From: Litoreibacter arenae DSM 19593
GTDB lineage: Bacteria > Pseudomonadota > Alphaproteobacteria > Rhodobacterales > Rhodobacteraceae
Length of the DNA stretch: 64,000 nucleotides
Direction: 5' to 3'
Assembly (NCBI RefSeq): GCF_000442275.2
Contig: NZ_KE557306.1
Span: forward strand, 505,342-569,341
Of the stretch, positions 55,231 to 64,000 are shown piece by piece. Each line of letters begins with the position of its first letter. The first letter of the stretch is position 1. The notes beneath the pieces were generated by a model. The model saw nothing but the letters and a program-made list of their open reading frames with translations. It had not been told where the DNA came from and did not search any database. The translations under genes and the position numbers were made by a program.

Positions 55231-57822
55231 ATGCTGCGCCGCAGTATGCTAGACCGTCTGAACTTCGAGCTGATAACGCCCACCGCCGCGATCCAGCGCA
55301 AGCTGCATGGTGCGCGGGCGAAATGCCTGCAACGGCTGATCCGGCTGGACATGCCGGTGCCAGACACGGTCGCCCTGTCGATCCCGCTGGTGCGGGCGAT
55401 TGCGGGCGGGCAACAGCCCGACATGACGACGCTTCTGGGGCATTTCGGCAGTTGGCCGGTGCTGTCCGTGCGCTCCTCTCCGGTGATGCCGGATTGGGGT
55501 GGGCCGGGGACGATCCTCAACATCGGCATGAATCGCACGAACGAGGCGTTCTTTGCGTCGAAGCTGGGCTCCAGAGCCGCTGCGGCGCTGCACCTGACGT
55601 TCATTCGCTCCTACGCGGTCGACGTGGCGCGGCTGGATGACGAGATGTTCGACATTCCTGATTTGACCGTCGACAAGGCCCTGAGCGCCTATGAGGACGA
55701 AACCGACGAGGCATTCCCGCAAGACATCGAAACGCAGCTTGCCAACGTGCTGAAGTCCATGGCCCGCGCGTGGGAAGGCACCTCGGCCCGGCTGTTGCGC
55801 ATGTCCAAGGGCGCGCCGGAAGAGGCGGGGCTGGGGCTGGTCGTGCAGCGCATGGCGTTCGGCATGGGCAAGGGCGAAAGCGGCTCCGGCGTGATCCAGT
55901 TCATCAATTCCGACAGCGGTGAGGCGCAGGAGGTTGGCCGCTACAAGCGCCAGAGCCAGGGCCGCGATGCGCTGAGCGGGCCGCATGACGACACGATGTA
56001 TCTGACCCGCGACGAACGCGGCCCCTCGCTGGAGGAGTCGCAGCCGGATGTCTACGCGGAGCTGTGCCGTCTGGGCGATATCGGCCGCACCGGCCTGCGC
56101 GAAGAGATGCAGATCGAATTCACCGTGGAGGGCGGCAAACTGTTCATCCTCGACGCGATCAACACCCCCCGCTCGGCCCGTGCGGAAGTGGCGGTGGCGA
56201 CCAAGCTGGCCAATGACGAAATCATCTCGCGCGAGGATGCCGTGCTGCGGATCGAGCCGCGCGCGTTGTCCGAGTTGCTGCACCAACAGGTTGCGCCTAA
56301 AGCGAAACGCGACGTGTTCGCCCGTGGCATCGCCGCCAGCCCCGGCGCTGCGACCGGCAAGCTGGTCTTCGACAGCTTCGCCGCCCAGACCGCCGCCGCG
56401 CAGGGCGAGGCGTGTATTCTGGTGCGTCGGGAGACCAGCCCCGAGGACGTGCGCGGCATGCACGCGGCCAAAGGCATCCTGACCGAACGGGGCGGGGCCA
56501 ACGGCCACGCCGCCGTGATTGCGCGCGGGCTGGGCCTGCCTTGCGTCGCCGGTGCCACCGGGATCGACGTGAACACCAAGGCCCGCACCGTCACCGGCGC
56601 GGATGGCCGCGTGTTCGGCGAGGGCGACGTGGTGACGCTGGACGGCACCAAGGGGCAGGTGCTGGTGGGGGCCATGCCAATGATCGGTGCCGCGATTGAC
56701 GGCGCGTTCCGCGAGTTGCTGAGCTGGGCCGACGAGATGCGCGACATCGGTGTCCGGGCCAATGCCGACACGCCGGAGGACGCCGAACTTGCCAGCCTGT
56801 TCAACGCCGAAGGCATCGGGCTGTGCCGGACGGAGCATATGTTTTTCGACGAGGACCGCCTGACCGTCCTGCGCGAGGCGATCTTTGCCGAAGAGGCCGA
56901 GGACCGCGCGGCGGCCCTGTCGCGGCTCTTGCCGATGCAACGCGCGGACTTCGCCGAGATGTTCCGCATCATGGCACCGCGCCCCGTCTGCTTGCGCCTT
57001 TTCGACCCGCCCTTGCACGAATTCCTGCCATCCACCCGTGCGGGCATCGTGGAGTTGGCCGACGCGCTGGACATGAGTGCGCGGGAGGTGCAGGCCCGTG
57101 TGGATGATCTGTCCGAGGTCAACCCGATGCTGGGCATGCGCGGTGTGCGGCTGGGGATCACCGTGCCGGAGATCTACGAGATGCAGGCCCGCGCGATCTT
57201 CGAGGCCGCGATAGAGGCCTCAGCCGAGGGGGCCGCGATGGTACCCGAGATCATGATCCCGCTGGTCTCGGCCAAGCGCGAGGTCGAGATCGTCAAATCG
57301 CGCATCGACGCCGTCGCGGCGGATGTGATGAGCGAGACCGGCAAGAAGCTGGAATACCGCCTAGGTGTGATGGTGGAGACCCCCCGCGCCGCATTACGGG
57401 CAGGGGATATCGCCACCCATGCCAGCTTCCTCAGCTTCGGCACGAACGACATGACCCAGATGACATACGGGTTGTCGCGCGACGACGCCGGGCGGTTCAT
57501 GTCGGACTACGTCAAGCAAGGCGTGTTCGCGGAAGACCCGTTTCTGGCGCTTGATCAGGACGGTGTGGGGGAGCTTTTGGCGCTGGCCTCCGAACGGGGG
57601 CGGCATGTGCGCTCCAAGCTGACCCTGTCGGTCTGCGGGGAGCATGGCGGCGATCCCGAAAGCATCGCGTTTTGCCGCTCTTTGGGGATGGACTACGTGT
57701 CCTGTTCGCCGTATCGCGTGCCCGTCGCGCGGCTTGCAGCAGCGCAGCTGGCGATTCGCAAACCGTTGGATGACGGCGGCGATTACGAATTTCCCGAGGA
57801 TGACGGATTTGTCCCGTTGTAG
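55231..57822 (+). CDS. PEP-utilizing enzyme, PPDK-like paralogue
   Basis: 863 residues with the layout of pyruvate phosphate dikinase: nucleotide-binding N-terminus (SVRSSPVMPDWGGPGTILNI, 79-98), phosphohistidine domain (TERGGANGHAAVIARGLGLP, His about 427) and PEP/pyruvate C-terminal barrel (FGTNDMTQMTYGLSRDDAG, and SVCGEHGGDPESIAF with the catalytic Cys). Known PPDK residues differ: MQIEF and FILDAINTPRSA stand where PPDK has MDMEF/MDIEF and LLQTRNGKRT, and the phosphohistidine loop is GGANGHAA, not GGMTSHAA. So ATP/phosphate handling may differ or be absent. Regularly next to glyS in this group, as far as I recall. Confidence 0.85.
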   Translation: MLRRSMLDRLNFELITPTAAIQRKLHGARAKCLQRLIRLDMPVPDTVALSIPLVRAIAGGQQPDMTTLLGHFGSWPVLSVRSSPVMPDWGGPGTILNIGMNRTNEAFFASKLGSRAAAALHLTFIRSYAVDVARLDDEMFDIPDLTVDKALSAYEDETDEAFPQDIETQLANVLKSMARAWEGTSARLLRMSKGAPEEAGLGLVVQRMAFGMGKGESGSGVIQFINSDSGEAQEVGRYKRQSQGRDALSGPHDDTMYLTRDERGPSLEESQPDVYAELCRLGDIGRTGLREEMQIEFTVEGGKLFILDAINTPRSARAEVAVATKLANDEIISREDAVLRIEPRALSELLHQQVAPKAKRDVFARGIAASPGAATGKLVFDSFAAQTAAAQGEACILVRRETSPEDVRGMHAAKGILTERGGANGHAAVIARGLGLPCVAGATGIDVNTKARTVTGADGRVFGEGDVVTLDGTKGQVLVGAMPMIGAAIDGAFRELLSWADEMRDIGVRANADTPEDAELASLFNAEGIGLCRTEHMFFDEDRLTVLREAIFAEEAEDRAAALSRLLPMQRADFAEMFRIMAPRPVCLRLFDPPLHEFLPSTRAGIVELADALDMSAREVQARVDDLSEVNPMLGMRGVRLGITVPEIYEMQARAIFEAAIEASAEGAAMVPEIMIPLVSAKREVEIVKSRIDAVAADVMSETGKKLEYRLGVMVETPRAALRAGDIATHASFLSFGTNDMTQMTYGLSRDDAGRFMSDYVKQGVFAEDPFLALDQDGVGELLALASERGRHVRSKLTLSVCGEHGGDPESIAFCRSLGMDYVSCSPYRVPVARLAAAQLAIRKPLDDGGDYEFPEDDGFVPL

Positions 57823-57981
57823 GGACACGACACTACATCTTGAGCAGTTTCGGCGGATTTAAGTCGAATTGACGCGGTTTGGGCCCTCTGGGTGGCATTT
57901 GCAAAGCTCTGCCATTAAGTGACGCGGCTGACGGCCATCTGGGGGCTGTTGTAGCGGGGTCTGGCCCCAAGGCAGAGAGTA

Positions 57982-58653
57982 ATGTGTATTTATCGTACAG
58001 CTCTAAGGGCTGTCGGCGCGCTTTGCGTCGCGATGTCCGTCAATTCCGCAGTGGCGGATGGCGTGGCGTCCACTTCGTCGGGGACATCCCTCGCATTCAA
58101 TTCGGCACTGCTTCAGGCAGAGCGTATGAACCGGGAAGGCCTGGCCTCCCTCCAGCCGGAACGGCTGATCAAGATTTCCACCCCTGTCGGCCGCAAGGGC
58201 GTCGGCGCGGGCAAACTCATCACCGACGCGGCCACATTGCGGGCGTTGCCTGCGGCAACCGGTGGTCAGCAATGGCGCTGCCTTGCCGAGGCGCTGTATT
58301 TCGAAGCGCGCGGCGAGACAGTCAAGGGCCAGATCGCCGTGGCCGAAGTGATCCTGAACCGCGTGTCCTCTTCGCGCTTTCCTGACACCGTCTGCGGCGT
58401 CATCAAGCAAGGCACGGGGCGCAAATACGCCTGCCAGTTCACCTATACCTGCGACGGCCATCCGGAGCGGATTTCCGAGCCTGCCGCGTTCGACCGCGTG
58501 GGCAAAATCGCCCGCATGATGCTGAACGGCGCACCGCGCAATCTGTCCGGTGGGGCAACGTTCTACCACACCACCGCCGTCAATCCGCGTTGGGCGCGCA
58601 AGTTCCGCCGCACCGCGCGTCATGGCGTGCATCTGTTCTACGCGCGGTCGTAG
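57982..58653 (+). CDS. SleB-like cell wall hydrolase
   Basis: 223 residues with a signal peptide (cleavage about VNSAVA-DG) and a C-terminal Hydrolase_2 (SleB) domain: [20 protein letters not shown] with the catalytic Glu, [29 protein letters not shown], and [14 protein letters not shown]. Such enzymes cleave peptidoglycan as lytic transglycosylases or amidases and are widespread in alphaproteobacteria that do not sporulate. GAGAG ribosome site. Precedes the folate genes but 104 bp apart. Confidence 0.88.
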   Translation: MCIYRTALRAVGALCVAMSVNSAVADGVASTSSGTSLAFNSALLQAERMNREGLASLQPERLIKISTPVGRKGVGAGKLITDAATLRALPAATGGQQWRCLAEALYFEARGETVKGQIAVAEVILNRVSSSRFPDTVCGVIKQGTGRKYACQFTYTCDGHPERISEPAAFDRVGKIARMMLNGAPRNLSGGATFYHTTAVNPRWARKFRRTARHGVHLFYARS

Positions 58654-58757
58654 CACCCCGTAGACGGCGCTAAATTGGTCGCAAATGGGCTGTTGCGTGT
58701 GCGGGCTTGCCTGCTAGACACCGCGCAACCCCGATTGCGACCGGAAGGCCCGCGCCC

Positions 58758-59696
58758 ATGAGTTCCGATATCCGACTGGCCTTTGCGCACCCGTCCGAGC
58801 GGGCCGCTGCCACATCCGGCACCGAGTTGCGCGACCGCATTTCCCTGCGGGACCACATCCGCGAAGTCGAGATCGGCGCGTTCCAGCAGGAACGCGGCAG
58901 TCTGCAACGCATCTGCTTCAACGTGGTGGTCGAGGTGAAACTGCCGGAGTTGACCGGTGCGGGCGGCGTGGATGACGATGTCGACAAGATCCTGTCCTAT
59001 GACACCATCACCGAGGCCATCGACCGTGAATTGCAGGCGGAGCGGCTGAACCTGCTTGAAACGCTGGCCGCCAAGGTGGCCGAGGATATACTGGCCGACC
59101 CCCGCGCCGCGCGGGTGTTCGTGCGCATTGAAAAGCTGGACCGCGGACCGGGCGCGCTTGGCGTCGAGATCGTTCGCGACCGCGACATGATCGCCCGCGC
59201 GACCGAAACAGGCACGGACGTCGCGCCGCTGGTGGCCTATCTGGGCAATGATGTGATCGGCTCCGACAGGCTGCCAAAGGTGCTCGACGCGCTTCAGGGT
59301 CAGGGCGTGCCCGTTATCCTGTGTGTGCCGATGGGGCAGGTTGCCGCCCCGCGTGCCGACCACCCCGCCGCGCAACGGCGCATCGACCTGCTGGCGCTGG
59401 AACAGAACGCCTGGGTGCTGGCCGCCCGCGACCGCCGCTGCGTCGTGGTCTCCAGCCGGACAGAGCTGGACTGGGCGATCAAGCATGACCAGATGAGCGT
59501 CTGGGCGCCCTCCAAGCTGGTGCTTGATGCGACGGACGGGCCGGACGCGGACACGAGCGACGCGGTGGTGCTGGCGCAATGGCTGGGGCGCGAGTTCGAC
59601 GCGCTGCGCGTGGTGTCGGTCGGGGATATGGTCCACGGCGCGGGCGACATCGTGGCGGTGGACGAGTTGTTGGCCAACGGGTTGAAGCTGCGTTAG
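58758..59696 (+). CDS. folB: Dihydroneopterin aldolase with C-terminal extension
   Basis: 312 residues. Residues ~25-130 are FolB-like: LRDHIREVEIGAFQQERGSL, CFNVVVEVKL, ILSYDTITEAIDREL and LNLLETLAAKVAEDIL. FolB splits dihydroneopterin to hydroxymethyl-dihydropterin and glycolaldehyde. The remaining ~170 residues (from about VAPLVAYLGNDVIGSDRLPK) form an additional domain not found in E. coli FolB, with repeated GxxVPVILCVP-like alternation suggesting alpha/beta fold. Ends 10 bp before folP. Confidence 0.85.
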   Translation: MSSDIRLAFAHPSERAAATSGTELRDRISLRDHIREVEIGAFQQERGSLQRICFNVVVEVKLPELTGAGGVDDDVDKILSYDTITEAIDRELQAERLNLLETLAAKVAEDILADPRAARVFVRIEKLDRGPGALGVEIVRDRDMIARATETGTDVAPLVAYLGNDVIGSDRLPKVLDALQGQGVPVILCVPMGQVAAPRADHPAAQRRIDLLALEQNAWVLAARDRRCVVVSSRTELDWAIKHDQMSVWAPSKLVLDATDGPDADTSDAVVLAQWLGREFDALRVVSVGDMVHGAGDIVAVDELLANGLKLR

Positions 59697-59706
59697 ACAC
59701 CGGCCC

Positions 59707-60708
59707 ATGTCAGTATATTTTCGCCCGATCATCCAATCCGACCTGAAAATTCCCGCCGGTGCGGTGCCGCTTCTCGGCGGCCCCTTGTGGTTCGACCATG
59801 TCGAGCCGCTTGAGCGCGGTGCAAGTCACGCGCTGATGCCGGTGCGCGACCTGCCGCCAGCGCTATTGGACAGCCTGACCCATCCACGCGTATTGCCGAA
59901 CCTGCCCAAAGACCGATGCGCCCTCATGGGCGTGCTGAACGTCACGCCGGATAGCTTCTCGGACGGTGGCAAGTTCCACGACGCGGACGCCGCGGTGGCC
60001 CATGCCAAGGCGATGGTGGAGGCAGGGGCGGACATTCTCGACATCGGCGGCGAAAGCACGCGGCCCGGTGCGGCGCTGGTATCAGAGGTAGAGGAGGTCG
60101 CTCGCACGGCCCCCGTCATCACCGCGATCAGGGCTGCAGGCATCGAGGTGCCGATCTCCATCGACACGCGCAAGGCGGTGGTGGCAGAGGCGGCGCTGTC
60201 GGCGGGCGCGACTATGCTCAACGATGTGTCCGCCATGACCTTCGACGAGGCGATGGCGGGGGTGGCGGAACGCTCCGGCGCGCCGATTTGCCTGATGCAC
60301 GCGCAGGGCGATCCGGCGACCATGCAGCAGGACCCGCACTACGACGATGTGCTGCTCGACGTCTACGAGCATCTGGCCGAACGGATCGCGGCGGCGGAAG
60401 CGGCGGGCATCAACAAGACACACGTCATCGTCGACCCCGGCATCGGCTTCGGCAAGACGCAGGCGCACAACCTGGCGCTGATCCGGGGCTTGAGCCTGTT
60501 TCACATGCTTGGCTGCCCGATCCTGCTCGGGGTCTCACGAAAACGTTTCATCGGTAACATTTGCGGGGTGGAGCGGGCGGAAGACCGCGCATTGGGCTCG
60601 GTCGCGGCCGCAATTGAAGGGGTCAGGCAGGGTGTTCAGATCATCCGTGCCCATGATATAGAGGCGCACCGGCAAGCCTTTACCCTGTGGCGGGCCATTA
60701 AGACCTAA
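59707..60708 (+). CDS. folP: Dihydropteroate synthase
   Basis: 333 residues; TIM barrel with [60 protein letters not shown] and [20 protein letters not shown]. It joins p-aminobenzoate to the pterin pyrophosphate. The ~70 residues before MGVLNV are longer than in E. coli but usual for alphaproteobacteria. In the folB-folP-glmM run, glmM starts about 50 bp later. Confidence 0.96.
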   Translation: MSVYFRPIIQSDLKIPAGAVPLLGGPLWFDHVEPLERGASHALMPVRDLPPALLDSLTHPRVLPNLPKDRCALMGVLNVTPDSFSDGGKFHDADAAVAHAKAMVEAGADILDIGGESTRPGAALVSEVEEVARTAPVITAIRAAGIEVPISIDTRKAVVAEAALSAGATMLNDVSAMTFDEAMAGVAERSGAPICLMHAQGDPATMQQDPHYDDVLLDVYEHLAERIAAAEAAGINKTHVIVDPGIGFGKTQAHNLALIRGLSLFHMLGCPILLGVSRKRFIGNICGVERAEDRALGSVAAAIEGVRQGVQIIRAHDIEAHRQAFTLWRAIKT

Positions 60709-60757
60709 CAACCATATCCGCGCAGCACTCGCGGTCAGCAAGACAGGAACGCCGCAT

Positions 60758-62101
60758 ATGGCACGGAAATTCTTCGGCACCGACGGAGTGCGCGGCCGCG
60801 CGAACACCTATCCCATGACCGCCGAGATGGCGTTGAAACTGGGGGCCGCTGCCGGTCGTTATTTTCGCAAGGATCAGGCGCGCCACCGCGTCGTGATCGG
60901 CAAGGACACCCGCCTGTCGGGCTATATGTTCGAGAACGCGCTGACGGCGGGATTTACCTCCACCGGTATGGACGTGCTGCTGCTGTCGCCGGTGCCCACG
61001 CCTGCTGTGGGGATGCTGACGACGTCGATGCGGGCCGATGTGGGCGTGATGATCTCCGCCTCGCACAACCCGCATTACGACAACGGCATCAAGTTCTTCG
61101 GCCCCGACGGATACAAGCTATCGGACGAGGACGAAGCGGCGATCGAGGCCTTGTTGGAGGAAGAGATTCAGCCGGCCCAAGCGCAAAATATCGGCCGCGC
61201 CAAGCACATCTATGACGGAAAGTTCCGCTATAACGAGCGGGTCAAATCGACGCTGCCCAACGGCATGACGCTACAGGGCCTGAAAGTCGTGATCGACTGC
61301 GCCAATGGCGCCGCCTATGCCACAGCGCCGGAAGTTCTGTGGGAGCTTGGGGCGGAGGTGATCCCCGTGGGCGTCTCCCCCAACGGGTTCAATATCAACG
61401 AAGGCTGCGGCTCCACCGATGTGCGCACCGCAGCCGAGGCGGTCGTGGCGCATGGGGCTGATGTGGGGATCTGTCTGGACGGCGACGCCGACCGCGTGAT
61501 GGTGCTGGACGAAACCGGCGCTGTGGCTGACGGTGACCAGTTGATGGCGCTACTGGCGACCCGATGGGCCGAGGAAGGCCGCCTGAAAGGCGGTGCGCTG
61601 GTCGCCACCGTTATGAGCAATCTGGGGCTGGAGCGGCATCTGGACAGCCACGGCATCCGCTTGGAGCGCACCAATGTCGGCGACCGCTACGTGGTCGAGC
61701 GTATGCGCGAAGGGGGCTACAATCTGGGCGGCGAGCAGTCGGGCCATATCGTGATGACCGACTACGCCACCACCGGCGACGGGCTGGTCGCAGGGCTGCA
61801 ATTCCTCGCCGCGATGAAGCAGTTGGACAAGCCCGCCAGCGCCTTGGTCGAGCAATTCGAGCGCTGTCCGCAGCTGCTTGAAAACGTGCGCTTTGAGGCG
61901 GGGCAGAGCCCGCTGGACGATGCCGCCGTGAAGGCCGCCATTGCAGACGCGGAGGCCGCGCTGCAAGGCAGCGGGCGGTTGCTGATCCGCAAATCCGGTA
62001 CCGAGCCGCTGATCCGCGTCATGGCCGAATGCGAGGACGAGGCGAAGCTGGCGCAAGTGGTCGGCAGCGTCGTATCCGCAGTGCAGACGGCGACCGCCTG
62101 A
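60758..62101 (+). CDS. glmM: Phosphoglucosamine mutase
   Basis: 447 residues of the alpha-D-phosphohexomutase family. [20 protein letters not shown] start, phosphoserine loop [20 protein letters not shown], Mg loop [14 protein letters not shown], and sugar-binding [20 protein letters not shown] and C-terminal [13 protein letters not shown]. It converts glucosamine 6-phosphate to glucosamine 1-phosphate for UDP-GlcNAc. AGGAA ribosome site. Confidence 0.96.
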   Translation: MARKFFGTDGVRGRANTYPMTAEMALKLGAAAGRYFRKDQARHRVVIGKDTRLSGYMFENALTAGFTSTGMDVLLLSPVPTPAVGMLTTSMRADVGVMISASHNPHYDNGIKFFGPDGYKLSDEDEAAIEALLEEEIQPAQAQNIGRAKHIYDGKFRYNERVKSTLPNGMTLQGLKVVIDCANGAAYATAPEVLWELGAEVIPVGVSPNGFNINEGCGSTDVRTAAEAVVAHGADVGICLDGDADRVMVLDETGAVADGDQLMALLATRWAEEGRLKGGALVATVMSNLGLERHLDSHGIRLERTNVGDRYVVERMREGGYNLGGEQSGHIVMTDYATTGDGLVAGLQFLAAMKQLDKPASALVEQFERCPQLLENVRFEAGQSPLDDAAVKAAIADAEAALQGSGRLLIRKSGTEPLIRVMAECEDEAKLAQVVGSVVSAVQTATA

Positions 62102-62248
62102 GCAGCGCCAACGCGAAAAACAGTTGTGACGGAAGGGTTTCCGCCATGAACTTCACCCCCATGCGACGCCCAAACCGGCGATGAAAAGCCAGTTTAAAAG
62201 ACCGGGATTTTCGGGGACGGGTGCTCATGGCCCCAGCGGTAAATGAAA

Positions 62249-62272
62249 AAGGCGTCCCTTGCGAGACGCCTT
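62249..62272 (-). terminator. Rho-independent terminator after ilvC
   Basis: On the minus strand AAGGCGTC, 8-base loop, GACGCCTT then TTTC: an 8-bp stem with a T-run, about 46 bases after the ilvC stop. Works as the ilvC terminator; on the plus strand it may also stop glmM transcripts. Confidence 0.85.
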
Positions 62273-62318
62273 CGTCATTTGCAGTCCATAGTTCGGCCTT
62301 CACCGAACTATGCGGCGC

Positions 62319-63464
<1,146 letters not shown>

Positions 63465-63477
63465 TTAGTAAAAATTC

Positions 63478-63933
63478 ATGCTTGATGACGCTGACCGCCG
63501 CCTGTTGCGCTATTTGCAATCCGATCCGACCGCCCCCGTGTCGGAACTGGCGGAGCGCTGCGCGATGCAACCCGCCACCGCCGCGCGGCGGTTGGAAAAG
63601 CTCAGCGCCAAGGGGATACTCAAGGGGCAACATGCGGTGATCGACTGGACGAAGCTGGGCTTCGCGGTGGAAGTCTCGTTGCGCTTCACCTTGGACAAGA
63701 CCGCCCCGCGGGCGTTTGACGAGTTCCAGGACGCTGCGCGGAAAATTCCCGAAGTGATCGCCATCCAGACCTTTCTGGGCCGCGTCGACCTGCGCCTGTC
63801 GGTGATCGCCCGCGATATGACGCATTACCAAAGCCTCTACCGCAACCAGATCCTGACCCTGCCGCATATCGCGGAACTGGAGCCCTTGATGCATGTGGCC
63901 ACCATCAAAACCACCGAGACCTTGCCGATATGA
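63478..63933 (+). CDS. Lrp/AsnC family transcriptional regulator
   Basis: 151 residues. N-terminal winged HTH with LDDADRRLLRYLQSDPTAPV and CAMQPATAARRLEKLSAKGI, C-terminal RAM/AsnC ligand domain (VIAIQTFLGRVDLRLSVIAR). Overlaps a second Lrp-like gene (ATGA) and diverges from ilvC. A regulator of branched-chain amino acid or related genes is plausible but not proven; many Lrp-type regulators act on neighbouring genes. Confidence 0.88.
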   Translation: MLDDADRRLLRYLQSDPTAPVSELAERCAMQPATAARRLEKLSAKGILKGQHAVIDWTKLGFAVEVSLRFTLDKTAPRAFDEFQDAARKIPEVIAIQTFLGRVDLRLSVIARDMTHYQSLYRNQILTLPHIAELEPLMHVATIKTTETLPI

Positions 63934-64000
63934 GCTGGGATGCGACGGATTTTGCGATCCTGCGGGCGCTTGGGGCGGATGCCACGCTCAGCGCGGGGGC
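63930..64000 (+). CDS. Second Lrp/AsnC family regulator (5' end only)
   Basis: The first 23 codons lie in the window: MSWDATDFAILRALGADATL, like the N-terminal helix of Lrp HTH domains. The start overlaps the previous stop by 4 bp. Paired small Lrp-type regulators in one unit suggest hetero-oligomers, as in some heme/denitrification regulators. The remainder is outside. Confidence 0.65.
   Translation, partial: MSWDATDFAILRALGADATLSAG

Noticed and set aside
55249-57018. 589-codon minus-strand open frame over the PPDK-like gene
   Set aside because: Antisense to a protein with clear family motifs; no recognisable domain.

Overview
This window looks like chromosomal DNA of a marine alphaproteobacterium of the Rhodobacterales (Roseobacter group). 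The basis is high G+C coding sequence, typical Roseobacter gene neighbourhoods (glyQ-DUF6446-glyS-PEP-utilizing enzyme; hflK-hflC-DUF2065-degP; secG next to pyrG and divergent from purA), a SAM-II riboswitch in front of metZ, and a short intergenic element (core CATCTTGGCAAAAATATT) that I associate with this order. Most of it is housekeeping sequence, nearly gap-free, with many 1-4 bp gene overlaps. I saw no rRNA, tRNA, CRISPR array, complete insertion sequence or prophage.

Layout. 1-8.97 kb (minus strand): a gamma-glutamyl-amine/polyamine type operon with a polar amino-acid ABC importer, two glutamine-synthetase-like ligases, a class I amidotransferase and a FAD amine oxidase cut by the window edge; upstream are a PhnD-like protein, a TerB protein and a DUF1330 protein. 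9.1-20.6 kb: a DASS carboxylate transporter, pyrG, secG, purA, DUF2842, a hairpin-rich convergent gap, a very acidic 795-residue protein, thiamine pyrophosphokinase, rpiA and gor. 20.6-31.3 kb: the hflK/hflC/DUF2065/degP membrane quality-control block, a coiled-coil zinc-ribbon membrane protein, a lipoprotein, a ferredoxin, an FG-GAP-like exported protein, purD and xseA. 31.3-38.5 kb: a small exported protein, an AlkB-type monooxygenase, a fused FdsG/FdsB-like NADH-linked subunit without its catalytic partner, a YhhN protein, ftsY with an exact 300-bp tandem duplication, an EamA transporter and yciB. 38.5-44.1 kb: arsR-acr3-arsC-arsH with a perfect operator-like palindrome, a VOC protein, folE2 and riboswitch-controlled metZ. 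44.1-49.5 kb: a lower-G+C ureohydrolase, trkH, a ThDP decarboxylase of the 2-ketoarginine type and a low-G+C NlpC/P60-like hydrolase. 49.5-64 kb: a SPOR/peptidoglycan-binding protein with a degenerate trypsin domain, glyQ-DUF6446-glyS, a PPDK-like paralogue, a SleB-like cell-wall hydrolase, folB-folP-glmM, ilvC, and two overlapping Lrp/AsnC genes (the last cut by the edge).

Two metabolic themes recur. Polyamine/arginine nitrogen use is represented by the puu-like operon and the ureohydrolase plus ThDP decarboxylase pair; one-carbon/methionine/folate metabolism by folE2, metZ, folB and folP. I did not find a convincing new multi-gene system. The observations most worth a second look are the perfect 300-bp duplication in ftsY, the A+T-rich patch inside glyS, the post-stop element repeated three times, the PPDK-like enzyme and the trypsin-like protein that have lost catalytic residues, and a permease whose reading frame seems to begin upstream of any normal start codon.
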